A DNA stretch of 64,000 nt from Allolobophora icterica (GCA_963556255.1 OY744605.1:35568896-35632895); one strand, 5' to 3'. Shown: positions 1 to 12,556, numbered from the stretch's first letter. Numbers and translations are program-made. The notes: generated by a model from the sequence alone, not told the origin.

Positions 1-1020
1 ACAAGCCTCGTAACCACGTTCAAGTTGCTTCCACTTTTGTCTTCAACAATTGTTATTGGCTCTAGTACACAATAATACATGCAGTATGAGGACCGCTCTT
101 AAAGTTCACTTGGTAGTTGGTAGTCTGTTGCATAGGACATACAAGCATTCCATCGCTATGAGAAAGAACTTCTTCAAGAGAGAAATTCCTTCTGCAATTG
201 TTTCGTGATATTCCTCATCTCTTCTTCCAGAGTGTCATATTTAAACTGCTTGCAATGCAGACTTTAACCAGATGAAATTTTCTTTAGCATCTTACTAAAT
301 GCATGTTTTGGAAATATATTCTAAATATATGAAATGTACACATAGTAGTATATCCTACACAGAAACTATCCAGAGTTAATCCAGAAAATGTGCCCATGTT
401 ATGGAGTACAGAATGCATATACCCTTGTAACCTTTAATGATACATTTTTGAAAGCAAAAATTAAAATAAATATTGCAGTTTTTGCTCTGTGCTGAACGAA
501 TTCCTACGTTTGCCCCACAGTGCTCGTCATGCAGAAGAGTTGCTTTCCTACTCCGAGTCCAAACCTTGCTCAATTCCTGGCCATCCTTCATACAGATTTA
601 AAACAGGAGCCTTAGAATCAGAATATCGTTCTGCTTTCTCCCCATTTCTCCTTTACAATAAACAACAGAATAAAACATCTAAGAAACCAAGAATAGTTAT
701 ACTGCACAAATAGTTCAGAACAGTTTGTTATAGCCATATTTTAGAAATGCAGTTACCTAGGGAGGTTGGTATTCTGGGACGCATGCATCAGATGAAATTG
801 GCATTTAGTAGTGAAGCCATGCAACTCACTGGGGAAGGATCTTGGTTTTCTGTTGTTGTCCTTGGGCTTCATCCAAAAAATACCATACTTAACCTTTTGG
901 ACTGTGCCTCTGTTACGTGCAGGTCAATGTGGTACTATTACCTTATGGTACTGTAAAAAGTCAGTCCCACGTCTCATCAGACTGAATTTATAGATATTGA
1001 CCTGATAACGATTTGTTTTG
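1..1020. other. No recognisable feature
   Basis: AT-rich DNA. The short open frames here (at most 74 codons) show no conserved motif, no splice context I trust and no repeat ends. Confidence 0.6.
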
Positions 1021-1173
1021 GTGTGCGCACTTCAACTCGAGCTCATCTCATGTGTTGGACCATCCTCGTGGAATAGTCTTCCATTGCATTTACATACTGT
1101 CGAACTCGACCCTGTGCAGCAAACGTTCTCAAACTATCTTAAAACGCACTTGTTTAGATTAGTCAGATGCTAA
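1021..1173 (+). pseudogene. L2/CR1-like LINE, C-terminal ORF2 fragment
   Basis: The frame beginning at 1021 stays open for 50 codons to a TAA at 1171-1173. It reads through a GPSSWNSLP block and then NYLKTHLFR. These two blocks, about 25 residues apart, are the hallmark of the extreme C-terminus of L2/CR1-type ORF2 proteins (consensus of the type GPxLWNSLP ... FKxxLKTHLF). Everything upstream, including the endonuclease and reverse transcriptase, is absent, as expected from 5' truncation on insertion. An ATT-rich run at about 1176-1215 may be the remains of the 3' tail. Family assignment is from recognition of the motifs only. Confidence 0.7.
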
Positions 1174-1893
1174 TTAATATCATTATTACTGTTATTAATA
1201 TTATTAAATTATGTACCTGTGAAGGCAATAACCAAGGTTGTGGTGAATAAAATTATTGCAGATCGAAGCACCATTTATACCGAAATCGAAAGGTCCTGGA
1301 GACCACAGCAACTTTGATACTTACGAGGAAGAGCCACTGCATATCTCTTCAGCTGAAAAGTGCGCAAAAGAGTTTGCCGATTTCTAACGACAGATGTTGA
1401 CAGACTAATTGACCCTCTAAGCTCTGAAATCATTAACAATGACAGCAGGTGTGGAAAGGGTTAAACCGAGTTGAACTTAGTTCTTAGGCCGTCATCTTTT
1501 TTGGCAAACGGGATGCCTGCGGATTCTTATGACAAGTCTGCAACCAATACGGTCGTGGCGTTTGCTGCTAGGGGTTCGGTGAAATCACATTACTACACTA
1601 ATGATAATTATCACTATGTGCAGGGTGAGAAACTGAGCTGAATCTGTATTCGGTGATACTAAACAAAACCCCAGATACCCCATACATTGTTGTTTAACGT
1701 AGCTAAAGGAAAGGAGAGGAAACTGAAACCAGCACATTTCAGCGGTTTCCGAATGGGAATGAAGTAGGCAGCTGCGTGTTTAGCACCAGTCAGGTCTAAA
1801 AGCTTGTCCTGTCTATACACATAGTTACAAGAATGAAACAGTTTAATTTGCTATATTTCTTGTATTTTGGTCATGAATTGGCATCGTGTTAGC
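1174..1893. other. No gene; AT-rich spacer
   Basis: Apart from the ATT-rich run just after the LINE end, I see no repeat ends, RNA gene or conserved frame. Confidence 0.5.
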
Positions 1894-2156
1894 CAGAGGC
1901 GCGTTTACAGAAAACAGGGCCCTAGGCACAAACATTTTGGGGACCCTTCTGAACTTATAGACTGAGAGTCTGAGACTCTAGTGTGTTTAACCTATCATGT
2001 GCAAAACCCACAAATTGGAATTTGAAGCCGTTTTGTGAGTGTTATTGACACTGTAATTATGACTGCCAGGTAGTCTCTAGAAGCTATTTTCAAGGAATGT
2101 GAAGTTACTTGATTTAATGCGCCCTAGGCGCACGCCTATGCGTGAACGCGCCTCTG
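1894..2156. mobile_element. Non-autonomous hAT-type element (263 bp)
   Basis: The ends are CAGAGGCGCGTTTAC and GTGAACGCGCCTCTG, a 15-bp terminal inverted repeat with one mismatch. It is flanked by the perfect 8-bp direct repeat gtgttagc at 1886-1893 and 2157-2164. An 8-bp target duplication together with CAG...CTG ends is diagnostic of the hAT superfamily. There is no coding capacity, so it must have been moved by a transposase supplied from elsewhere. The intact target duplication and close match of the ends suggest a fairly young insertion. The element carries no strand information. Confidence 0.93.
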
Positions 2157-2626
2157 GTGTTAGCTGTAAGACATGCTATTAAAAATTGGCAGAATGTTGT
2201 TTTTTCTTCTAAGCGTGCAATACGAATCCTGTTGACTGGCAAGTGGTTTCCCATCAAGCAGATCAGTTTAACTTGCTTTTGTGAAAATTAACTTAATGGT
2301 TTATGAATTGCTTTTTATAGATGTTCACAGTAGAATTCACTAAATGAGAACTTACACCAATAAATATCACTTACAGAACTGTCTTTATGAATGTCATCTG
2401 TGTTTCTATGAATTGCTAAAACAATGCAGTATAATATGGAGAAAATGGCAAACCGTTGAATTTGTTATGCCATTAGATGGCAAAAAAATAAAAATACTGA
2501 ATTCAACTTTTTGTGTGTAAGAATAAACATCATATAATATATATAAATACAATATTCTGCTCTTAGGCAGCCCATGAATCAAACAAAGTCATTCTTCTCA
2601 ATTTTGTGCCTTTTCCCTAATTTCTT
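2157..2626. other. No recognisable feature
   Basis: AT-rich sequence between the hAT element and a TA microsatellite; nothing further seen. Confidence 0.5.
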
Positions 2627-2630
2627 TATA

Positions 2631-2689
<59 letters not shown>
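2627..2689. repeat. (TA)n microsatellite
   Basis: About 31 TA units with a single TACA interruption near 2648. It is part of a 69-codon open frame on the plus strand that has no other merit. Confidence 0.95.
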
Positions 2690-2691
<2 letters not shown>

Positions 2692-4173
2692 TGCTACTGT
2701 GTTTCAGTACATTAGGATGTGAAGCAGTCGCGAAGAAGACAAAGAAAGCTGTTGCTTTAACAAAAGATCACCCTGTGTATTGATATTCTAATACGTTAGC
2801 AATTTTTGTGGTGGTACATCAGTTATAGACGGGGGGGGGGACTTGCAATTCTAAGACTTACAATGTAAAATAAGTCCATTAAATAAAGTTGTAATATTCC
2901 AGAAAATTAAAGTGCCATTCTGCCCCTTCTACTTGGAACAACCGAGTATCTAGTTCGGCTTTTTAAAGAATTCTGAATTTATCTTCAGCAGGTTTCTCGC
3001 AGTGCTATTCAATCTTGAGAATTTCTTCACTACGTTGGTACAGTAAGTTGTATTTGCAAAAGTTGCTCACCAGACAAAACGGTAAAAGTCCCTGAAAAAA
3101 GGAAGCAATGTAAGTTCGGGTAAACAGTGGCATGTGTAGGGGCGAGTGGCGGGACTGCCCTGGGCAGCGCTATCCAAAGGGTGGCAAAATGAGACATTTT
3201 TATTCTTTTCATCAAAAATTTCAATGATGATCACGTAAAACATGGCGAGAGCCTATGTAGAGCAGATAACCTGGTCCTGAGTAGATAACCTTGAAGGGGA
3301 ACTACACAAAACCTCTGTAATAATGTCCCAAAGGTTAATTGTGACGAAAAACTTCAGATTCTGGTTAGGCCTACTGTTCACATTGTCTGCAGTAGGCCTA
3401 TGAGTTTCCTCTCTGGGTATTAACGGGCTATCTCATTTCCTCTCAGCAAGCACCCCACCCTGTACTATATATTTACGCTTATTGGTTAACAGGGTGAAAT
3501 AGCCATAAAACTCTCTCCTCTCTACCCCACGACTCTCCCCAGTCCTCTCTCTTGCTCTTGCGCTCTCTCTCCCTGTTTGGATTTACAAATATCTATTGTA
3601 GTTTTCAGGCCCAAACTGAGGTTTTGTATAAAGGCTTACGCAGTCGCCTCGCTGGCCTTTCCATAAGGCCGTGGTCGGCCTTACCGGCACTTCTGCGAAG
3701 CGATGGCATAGCTGCATAGGCAGTAGCAGTCATAAAGTCCTGGAATATCTGTAGGATGTAACATCAGGTTTTAGTACTTTATTGTTCATTACGTTGTTCC
3801 TGACATTTGCCTTTACTAAAAATACAGTCACAGATACTAAACAGAAGTCAGATTAGGAAATTGTGAGAGCAGAGCTGCACCAATTCCACGGAGTTTATGG
3901 CTGGCTTTTTGAGAGGCAGTAATTCTTCAGCAATCCTGGTTTATCAAGACAGTGAATTCAATGCAGTTTCATCATTCAGTAACTAGGGGTGAAGAAAGTG
4001 ATGATCCAATGGAGTAAAGCCCAAAAGAAAACTTTGGTTTTGAGTACATGATGTCATATACTAACATTTTCAACTAGCATCCCCCCTCCCCCACAGTCAT
4101 TCATACAGGACTTTTAAGTGGTTCAAGATAGGCTTTGTAACTTCAGATCACTTTACATGAACTAGCACACTAA
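2690..4173. other. Gene-free spacer with minor oddities
   Basis: It holds a 10-base G run at 2831-2840, a possible single hAT-like end beginning CAGTGGCATG at 3124 without a partner, two copies of the palindrome TAGGCCTA (3366-3373 and 3393-3400) and a CT-rich stretch at about 3500-3570. No gene is apparent. Confidence 0.5.
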
Positions 4174-4431
4174 AAACCACAAGCCCAACCATCATTAAAA
4201 CCACAAAACCATCCATCAAAGAAACCACAAAACTATCCATCATCAAACCACAATACCATCCATCATCAAAACCACAAGTCCATTCATCATCAAAACCACA
4301 AAACTATCCATCATCAAAACAAAAAACCTATCCATCATCAAAACTAAAAAACTATCCATCATCACCAAAAAACTATCCATCGTCAAAACCAAAAAACTAT
4401 CATCAAAGCCACAAGACCATCCAATATCTTA
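4174..4431. repeat. 23-24 bp minisatellite (CCATCATCAAAACCACAAAACTAT type)
   Basis: About eleven imperfect copies of a unit that alternates CCATCATC with an A-rich ACCACAAAACTAT part. The first copies keep ACCACAA while later ones drift to AACTAAAAAA, and the last copies are shortened. The strand is strongly A+C-rich on top and T+G-rich below. Confidence 0.9.
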
Positions 4432-5855
4432 GTCAGTCATCACATGGTTGCAGTAAGCCATTCTACAAAGGCAAGTTACTTTTGCTCTCGTAAGTTTGCC
4501 ACTTTGCTAAACAAACCGAAGTGTGAAGATAATTTCTGGTACCTAACCATACCAGTTTCAAAACTGAAGGCCTGCTGAGACTTGTAGACTTTGTCTGGTG
4601 AACAAGAAGAAAGCTAAGATGGCATATACTAAAAATTATGCTGTAAGAATACTCTTTAAAAATTTAATGTCATTCCCACATGGTTAGGTGCTGTTCAACG
4701 ACAATGTGTCATAACAAATATGATTGATTAGCGTCACCTTGTTCCTTTCTCCAGGATTGGGACTGGCACTACCAGTGGAAGGGTAGTGGCGGAGTTATTT
4801 CCACATGGGCAGAAGCAGAATTAAATTCAGTGAGAATTTGTACCTTGTGGTGACAAGAATTCACTGACTGTGTATACTTTGACAACCACTTAATAAGGTT
4901 ATACACTTTGTATTAAAAATGCCAGAGCATAATAAAGAACACATCAAAAGACACTTGCAAGGAATGAAACTGTTATGTGAAGGAAAATTATTGTTGGACA
5001 TTACAGACGCACACAGGTTTGAGTGGGAGAAAAGATCAGTTTGCATTTTCATTCACTAGATGGCACTAGTTGTGTAAAAGTTACCGGTATGTGGTATCAA
5101 CATTTCATCACCAGCCTCTGGAAATTAAGCCACCAGTTAATGAAAATAAAATCTACCACAAGATCCAGAAGTTGGACATGCCCACAGAATTTCCTGGCCC
5201 TGCTAACATGACATTTTCTGTTACAAGCAAAAGCCTGCATCTGTTAACCTCAGACTGGACTCTCCAGAAACGAGAATCTGCCATTTCTTTCCTACACCTT
5301 CTCACCTGCAAAAAACCGATTTCCTGAGTACCACAGCTGCAAACAGTTATTCACTTGGCATTACCGGGTCAGTCATGTGAAACCGATGTTGCGTAAAACT
5401 TATTGACTGCAATCGTAAAAATGATTGCTTGATTAACTGTCACACTCTTGACCTATAACCACTTTTCCGGAGCCACTGGCTCGATGGTCTCCCAAACTGT
5501 CACTTCCTAATTGCAATTATGACAATTGTATAGCATCATCACACATCAGTTATGAGCCACTTCTCAGGTGCTTTACAATGTCAACTGTCAACATAAGTAC
5601 TAAGAGTCATGTAGTAGGTAGAATTTCAATTGTTTTGGCAAAGTTTGCAAAGTCCCTGATATTGAGGTTTGCAACTGATGATATTTGTTTAATGTTTATA
5701 AAGTAAACATATGCTGACAAACCATGCCAAGGACCAAAGTTTGAGAAGTAAATAATGTTGAGTATAGTGTTTGGGAAATAAAGTGTCTATTGTCTAACTG
5801 AGAATGAGGAAAGAAAAATGTCTATTAGGACTGCACAGCAGATGGCAGCAGTGTA
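4432..5855. other. No recognisable feature
   Basis: Several overlapping frames of 60-85 codons exist at 4861-5327 on both strands, but none has a conserved pattern and they contradict one another. Confidence 0.5.
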
Positions 5856-5995
5856 GAAGAAAAATAAAACCAGAGATAGGCAGAGACTAAGAGAGACAAA
5901 GCAAAAAAACCAAGAGATCGAGACAGACAGAGAAAGACAGGAAAAGGGAAGTAGAAAGACATACAGAAACAGCAAGGACAACAGACAACTACAGA
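5856..5995. repeat. Purine-rich GACA/GAGA low-complexity tract
   Basis: About 140 bases almost free of pyrimidines except scattered C and T, with the repeated elements AGAGA and GACAGA. It accounts for the S/L/F-rich minus-strand frames over 5787-6061, which are therefore not genes. Confidence 0.8.
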
Positions 5996-6369
5996 GAGAG
6001 CAGAGATAAGGATGTAGTGGGTGTTAACTGGTTTAACAACAATGATGAAAGAAACACTCACTGAATAATGGCCTTCATAATATAAAGGACGTCAGCAGAT
6101 GTCAGAGTCAGTCAGACACTGTGATTGGGAAATATCAACTTAAAGAGACCAATTTAATTGTTAGAGAATCCTCTGAGTTGCAACCATATGTGCTGATTCT
6201 TTTTCTCAGATCCACAAAGCATGACCCAAATGAAAATACAAGGAAATCAGACTTTTGTGTGATATATGAATCACTGGAAAGGAAATAGTGACTACGGTGG
6301 CAACAATGATGAAGACAACGGTGATGATGACTCAGATGATGAAGAATATGTTGCTGTTATTTCTGTTGT

Positions 6370-6381
6370 TGTTGTTGATGG

Positions 6382-6432
<51 letters not shown>

Positions 6433-6458
6433 CGACGACGACGATGATGCTGATATGT
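6370..6458. repeat. (GAT)n trinucleotide repeat
   Basis: About 20 GAT units ending in a short GAC run. In the plus strand it reads as an acidic Asp run in one frame and a Met run in another, and neither frame carries other conserved sequence. Confidence 0.95.
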
Positions 6459-7494
6459 ATGTGTAGTATGGAATAAAAATTTTCAGTGGGAAACCTCTAT
6501 ACAGGGTACTGGAAGGCCTAGGTGTTTAAAGTGGGTTATAAAATTAGAATGCAGGCAGGCACTCGGGCTTACTCACACAAAACAAGGTTAACAACACAAG
6601 AACTCAGGAACACATGCACACATACAGCTCACAGTGCTCCTTCCATAAACATGAAAACCTTACTGCACATGTATAATGCATATATATGTACATATTTCTC
6701 AATGCATACTTATTTATAAATATACTTATATTTGGGAAGGGGTATAGCTATATATATACATACATATGTATATATATATGTGCACAAGATGCATATATGC
6801 AGAACATTTATTATTCTGGGCAACAGTTGATGATAAATATGGGTGTTTAATGGTTAGTTGGTCTGGGTAAACAGTCGATGAATCAATTTAACTGAACTCT
6901 GGAAAATGAATCATAAGCTCTTCTAACTTCACAGTTTCCATCTGCTGCCTGACGCCTCTATTACTACAGATCAACGTTTGAGCTCACTTCCTGCCATCAG
7001 GCCTCCCAAGTGACCCAGACAAGGGCGCCAAAAGTCTCGCCCTCCTTTGTCCTTACCCCTCCCCTGTGCAACCCAGAAAAGAAGCTATCCTCCCTCTAAT
7101 ACATTGCTCCCTGCTACAAACCCACTTAACTGCAAGTCAGAATAAACTAAAAGAATCATTTATATATATCCAACAAGATGGTCTTTCTCGTGCCAATAAA
7201 ATGTTTCAGTGGGAAACCAAAATGGCAGTCAGTATAAAACGACTGCTTTCAACAGCGTTTAATCGAACAAAATAAACTGAGTCAGAAGTAAAAAACAACT
7301 CAAATCAAATGGGTCAGGTGTACGTGCATACTCAACTTCCTCTACTCCATCTACTCTGCTTGACTTTTTTCTGCTCCTTGGAAACTAAACTTGTGTCTGC
7401 ATTTATTCAGCAGCACAATCTAATAACAAAGCATCAATCGATGGTGCTGAGCAACTGTGCGTTGATGACTCAAGGTCCCTGCACAGTAACCCTC
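6459..7494. other. No recognisable feature
   Basis: TA/CA-rich patches at about 6600-6800. The frames at 7066-7275 and 7309-7509 do not resemble any family I know. Confidence 0.5.
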
Positions 7495-7570
7495 TCAGGG
7501 AAGGGTTGAACCTACAAACTCCGTGTTATACGGTGAACGCTTAAGCCAACTGGCTACCGTGTTACATGGT
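7495..7570 (-). mobile_element. tRNA-derived SINE head (minus strand)
   Basis: Read on the minus strand there is an A-box-like TAGCCAGTTGG (7556 downwards; 10 of 11 to TRGYNNANNGG) and, about 35 bases on, a B-box-like GGTTCAACCCT (8 of 11 to GGTTCGANTCC). The spacing is that of a tRNA gene, but stems do not close well enough for a working tRNA. The 3' body, expected leftwards, is not clear to me. Confidence 0.55.
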
Positions 7571-7574
7571 GTTT

Positions 7575-8433
7575 ATGACACTGTAGCAACTAAAGCATCA
7601 ACTTAACGAAACAATCCTAGGCTAGCTTAAATTTAGTGTAATATCAAATCTACTGAAATTCCATGGCACTGTTAATACAAGAGTAAACACATGTCTGCCT
7701 GTTAACAACAGAACACTTGTGTGTTAACAACTTTCCCAGACCAGGTCATTGTTTCCAAGTGCGCCTCACGGTGATTGACTAACCTGCAGAAGGCAACAAG
7801 GCTCCGGCCTGGGTGGGCCACTATGCCCCATACCCCCCTAACCCCATAGATCAGGTAAGCAAATGAACCAGCTGAAGCAGATGAACAACTAAATCAATGA
7901 CGGCACAACAGATTTCAGTAGAACACAACACGAATGAACCAACATATTAATCGATATTTCAATAAAGCTGTGAATGACTAATGATGTAGAAACCGACAAC
8001 ATACATGACAATATACATTTAACTGAAAAATTCAACAAATCAATTATCTGCCTGCACTGTACTTGCTGACTCAGGCCTGTAACTGTAATACCTGTTTTTG
8101 TGCAATAAACACACTTCAATTCAAAATCAATCATCAAAAATATCACTTCGCCAATTACTTCCCTTCTTGCCGAGTTCTCCACTTTCACAAACCAGACCAA
8201 CAATGTTGCTGAAATAAACGATTCAGTAGTTAATGAGACCTTACTTGTTAGCACCTTAATTTTCTCAGCCTTGGCACAAGAAGGTAGACAGCTATCCCTC
8301 TCTATAGTGGTCACCTATTACTGTCCTGTCTCAACAACTGCAAACCAATGCAATCGTACAATAGCGCTCGCCAGATGTGCCAGTGTTTAAACTGTGATTC
8401 CCCTCTCAGTCGACTGAGCTCACCAGACACTAT
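7575..8433. other. No recognisable feature
   Basis: The largest frame is 141 codons on the minus strand (7889-8314). It has hydrophobic stretches near its C-terminus but no recognisable motif, so I leave it unannotated as a gene. Confidence 0.45.
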
Positions 8434-8660
8434 TTGCTTAAAATCAGTCCTTATAGAAATTTTTTCTTCCCTCATTATTCCATGACGTCATTGGATTGTT
8501 TTTCTCTGGTTATACCTAAACTAAGAACTACTGTTCTTGGCAAACAATTTTTTTTGGTTGCAGGATCTAGGTTTTGGAACTCTGTCCATTCTGTTGTCAC
8601 TAATGTCATTTCATTCTCAACTTAAAACTTACCTCTTTCAAATTGCTTGTCCACTACAGG
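8434..8660 (+). pseudogene. L2-like LINE, C-terminal ORF2 fragment with a frameshift
   Basis: One plus frame reads TVLGKQFFLVAGSRFWNSV and then runs into a stop at 8623. Shifting frame just before that stop gives SFHSQLKTYLFQIACP. Together these are the FxVAGxxxWNSLP and FxxxLKTYLF blocks of the L2 ORF2 C-terminus, in the right order and spacing, broken by one frameshift around 8605-8618. The family call rests on motif recognition. Confidence 0.75.
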
Positions 8661-10015
8661 CTGCCTCTTTGTCTTACGGACTGAATTCCTCGACACTGAC
8701 TTCATTATGGCTTGGTTTTGGTGTGCCATCAGTTGATGCCTTGTGCATTAGACATTGGTGCAATAGAAGTTACTAGTTAGAATGGTTCTAGAGAAAGCTA
8801 GTGAAAGCTGTGATCCCCGTTTCAGTCATGCAATTCAGTTGACTTAAGTTGAACTTGCCAGACAAGTCCTAGTGAAACTTGAACGGTGCACTCAGTCATG
8901 GAGTACAGTTGAACTCCTACAGTGGTTAACGTTTTGGGCTTTTGGCGATACAAAATTTTAACCACTAGACAATTGGTCTGTAACCTAATGTAACCTTGTA
9001 TCTAACAGATCTTAAATATGATGAACTAAAAATATCTCCCTGTTTGAGGATAATGGCTGTGGACATATTGGTGCCAGGAGCCAAAGTACATAGAGTCAAA
9101 TTATAGAGTGCACTAGAGTTGGTTTTATTATTTTCGTGAGTCATTGAGAATGTTTAAAAATAGTTTTCTAAAATGGCAGCTTGGAAGCCACATGATTCAA
9201 CTTTCAGAGTCCTGAGTGGATTAAACAAAAACAGAAAATCAGGACAGGCAAGCATACACAACACAGATAAGCAAGGAGATACAGAGGCAAACAGACAAAC
9301 GCAGATAGGCAGACAGACAATTCCACCACTGGAGCTACCAAGTGGGACTGGAACCCTAACCGCTTGACCCCTTCCATGACCCTTTGACCGACTGATGACC
9401 ACTTGACCTGAATAGAAGCTGCTCACTCCGTTCCTTCTTCAACATGTAACTGGAAGCAGGTTGATTGATAGACTGACTGCAGAGGGGCCATAGGCACCAG
9501 CCCAGCCCAGCCCCTATCATATACAAACCCCATAGCCTAAGAGCTGGGTCAACAGAAGCCTTAGGAAGTTAGATATAGAGAAGCTCCACGGTGTTATCAG
9601 TGAATGGAGCCAATATGGGTCACTGCATTAGTGTCATAGGAACCTATAGCTGCACCACCCTGATGGTGGTCCAATCCCATTAAGTACCATGGAAGTCCCA
9701 CTAATGTAACCCCACTCCTTTCATCCACACATCTATCCAACAGCATCAAACCAGAGATGGAAAGTTCAACTATTTAACATAACAAAACAGATGTTTCAAG
9801 TGGATCAGAAGACAAGTACTGCGCTCTATTTAAAATGGAATTGTAATGTAAATATAAATGTAAATTTTCAAAATTTCTCAGCGCCACACAAAAACCACGT
9901 CAGGGAGATCAGCTTATTCACCAGCGCTATGTAAAATCAAGTCCACAATAGCCTTGTCCTTTCCGGTGCCAGGTCAGAGTTCGGGGAGGTCAAAACCAGG
10001 AGACAGCATATGGTG
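8661..10015. other. Gene-free spacer
   Basis: It includes a CAGA-rich low-complexity stretch at about 9230-9320 and a GC-richer block at 9475-9720 that starts CAGAGGGGCC but has no partner end. No coding sequence is recognised. Confidence 0.5.
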
Positions 10016-10578
10016 CTAAGGTGGTAATCGTGGTAATCGGTGGTTGTATGGTGGTGCAGGAATTGAATCAGGATAGGATAGCTTGAAGAGCTCAGTTTTC
10101 AGTCGTGAGTGGAAGGCAGCGGAGGAGAGTGCAAGCGGAGGAGAAATTAACAGGCGAGATAGGAGGATGAGCAAACTGGCAGAGATCTTTTGGAAGATCA
10201 TGAGCCAGTGCAGCAGATTAAGGAGCGGTTGCAGAATTTCAGAGAGGAGGAGACTGGAGGCCACGATAAAGAAAGATATGATGATGAGCGAGTAGACCTG
10301 GGCGGTTGGATGACGACTAACAGGTGAATGTAAGAGGGTTGAGAGGTTTGAAGGGTGTTGTAGGTAAGAGATACAATTTTGTGATGGATGTGCTAAGGGA
10401 TTTTTAGCCAATCAAGTGATTTCAGAACAGGGGTTATACGGTGGTGTTTGGGAGTTTTGATGACGTGTGGGCAAGAGCATTCTGGACTGTTTGCAGGCAT
10501 TTTATTTGAGAAGAGTCAATGTTGTAGAAAAGGGAATTACAGTAATTGAGTTTAGAATGAACAATTGAGGTGCTTATT
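10016..10578 (-). pseudogene. L2-like LINE, 3' coding part (minus strand), right of the relic at 11.3-11.8 kb
   Basis: The minus-strand frame at 10016-10411 ends with ALSSAAFHSRLKTELFK (complement of about 10080-10130), the C-terminal FxSRLKTxLF block of L2 ORF2. It is the downstream continuation of the reverse transcriptase piece at 11313-11780, in the same orientation; the two are separated by a hAT element at 10579-10854 and decayed sequence. The upstream part of this frame does not align with anything I know. Confidence 0.65.
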
Positions 10579-10722
10579 CAGGCCCGGTTCGTCCATATGG
10601 GCAACTGGGCAGCCGCCCAGGGCCGCCGATTTTTAGGGGCCGCCAATTTTGGATTTTTTTTTATATTTTTATTATTGTTATTCGTAACAAGAGGCGAATG
10701 ACTAAAAAAAAAGGTCTTCAAC

Positions 10723-10754
<32 letters not shown>

Positions 10755-10854
10755 CATTATTATAATTCGTAACTGAGGTCATCAACTTTTTTGTGCTTAG
10801 GGCCGCCGATTTTTCGATTTGCCCAGGGCCGCCAAATGTCTTGAGCCGGGCCTG
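10579..10854. mobile_element. Non-autonomous hAT-type element (276 bp)
   Basis: The ends are CAGGCCCGGTTC and GAGCCGGGCCTG, flanked by the perfect 8-bp duplication tgcttatt at 10571-10578 and 10855-10862. Subterminal blocks repeat GGGCCGCC several times on both sides (CAGCCGCCCAGGGCCGCC on the left, GCCCAGGGCCGCC on the right), and the middle holds ATT repeats at 10728-10754. No frame could encode a transposase. It sits inside an inverted L2 relic, so it inserted after that LINE. Confidence 0.94.
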
Positions 10855-10862
10855 TGCTTATT

Positions 10863-11312
10863 GTGCAGGCAGTATTGTAATCTGCATTTAAAAGAGAACT
10901 GAAAATAGGCTACTTATTAAAATATAATGAAATATAGCCCTGTTGGAAATTGCAGGTCTTCCCCTAATGAATGAATGAATGTTTTGTTTTTATTAGGATA
11001 TTTATTTGCCTTAGTTACACTAACTTCCTCTTGTGTTTCTTCCATATTATATTTTTTCTTTTCATTTCTTGTTTCTTATTTTTTATATTGCATAATCTGT
11101 CATGATTTGTCACATTTTGTCATAATTTTTTTTTCTCATCAAAATTGCCTTTGTTTGTATACTTTGGTTCTGATTACTCTGATTCTCGACTTTGATAATT
11201 ATTTGACTAAGGTATACTGTTAAAACTGTTTTGTCGCAACTGCTTCTCATCAGCATAACTTAGTTTAGATCTGTGTGACACTCTAAACGTTGACTGAAAT
11301 GTGAATCAGGTA
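10863..11312. other. T-rich decayed LINE interval
   Basis: Lies between the two recognisable halves of the L2 relic. It is T-rich on the plus strand and I could not read any LINE motif in it. Confidence 0.4.
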
Positions 11313-11780
11313 CTAGGGGTCAGGGTGGTATAAGCTTTTAGCTTTTTCCTGGCTTCCTGTTGCGCAGTGATTGATAGGTAATGGGCGCAGCCGACGAATG
11401 TCACAAATGTGCATATAGCAGGTGCGAGATAGCTGGGTGATGTGGTCTGTGAAGATAAGGTTTTTATCCAAGATGATTCCAAGATTGTGGACAGGAGAAG
11501 AGTAAGGCACGTGGGAAGTGAGATCTGTTGACGGAAGGTCGGAAGGATAGATTAGTTTGCATAATAGCTCACAGAGGCCAATAATGAGGAATTCTATTTT
11601 TGAATGGTTTAGGCATAACAGGTTGGCAGTCATCCAGGCTGATATCTGGGTGATAGTGTTAAGTAGATGACTTGGTGCACCTGAAAGGGAGTGAGGGGAG
11701 AAAGATATGAACAGTTGTGTATCGTCAGCATAAAGGTGATGATCAACAGAGGATGAGGAATTGTGAGTGTAACCTTCCTA
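11313..11780 (-). pseudogene. L2-like LINE reverse transcriptase relic with intact YADD box
   Basis: On the minus strand, the frame coming from about 11750 reads LYADDTQLFISF. The YADD codons are the complement of 11721-11732 and form catalytic motif C of the reverse transcriptase. The frame then continues through ISAWMTANLLCLN, SKIEFLIIG, NLGIILDKNL and TDHITQLSRTCYMHI to RRLRP. These are, in order, the conserved blocks after the palm in L2 ORF2 proteins. The frame decays after about 11313. Upstream palm motifs A and B are not preserved. The C-terminal end of the same copy is probably the piece at 10016-10578. Confidence 0.88.
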
Positions 11781-12556
11781 GCTTACTCTTACACTGAAGA
11801 ATTTCTGCCTTAATATGGTTTTACCTTTAAATAATTTATACCCATGGCCTCAAGTTTCCATGGTGCTCATAGAAAGAACCTTTCCCAAAGAATATCACCT
11901 TTATAGTGATATTCTTATAATCTTCAATTAGGTCTCCTCTCCAGTGTTGTTACCCAAACCTGTTCAACCCTTCTTCATAGTTCAGATCCCCAACTAATTT
12001 TGACACCTCTTTTAACAGTTTTTCCAGTTGTTCTATGTCAATTTTTCAGGTAAGGTTTCCATGCCCGGTTGCTGTATTCCAACAACTGTGGCCTCATCCA
12101 TCATTTGCATGACCTCAGTAATGTATCTTTTTCTCTGCTAACAGTTGTCCTCTTGAACATGCCTAAGGTTGAGTTAGCACTTTTGCTGCATCAGCACATT
12201 GCCTTGAAGGGGGTTTACACTCCTACGCATAATCACTCCCAAGTCCCTTTCTCCTCACTCATTTCTATACTTTACCCTAATTTCGTAAGGAAAAAATGAG
12301 ATTCAAATCTGTGTGCATGCATGCGCACGTGTGTATGTATAGATGACAGATGACAGTAGCAGCAGCATAACTGTCACATTCTGAAAGACCCTCAAAGTTC
12401 CTGCTAACATATTCAGATACAATGTAATTGTTCATCCACTTAATACTGTCTGCTACTGGCCCTGTGTCTGTTCTAGCCAAAATCTAATCTAATAAGAGTT
12501 CTTTTATAACACACAAGGTATCAAATGATGGTTGCTTCAAGGGAACTCCTAGTTGA
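11781..12556. other. No recognisable feature
   Basis: A block at about 11790-12260 (ATATGGTTTTACC ... GAAGGGGGTTTACACTC) has the look of an interspersed repeat, but I see neither ends nor a coding motif. Confidence 0.4.

Noticed and set aside
3124..3190. hAT element starting CAGTGGCATGTG
   Set aside because: No inverted partner end or 8-bp duplication was found within the next 2 kb.
6266..6476. Acidic Asp-rich frame
   Set aside because: It is the GAT repeat with short unique ends, and the alternative frame gives poly-Met.
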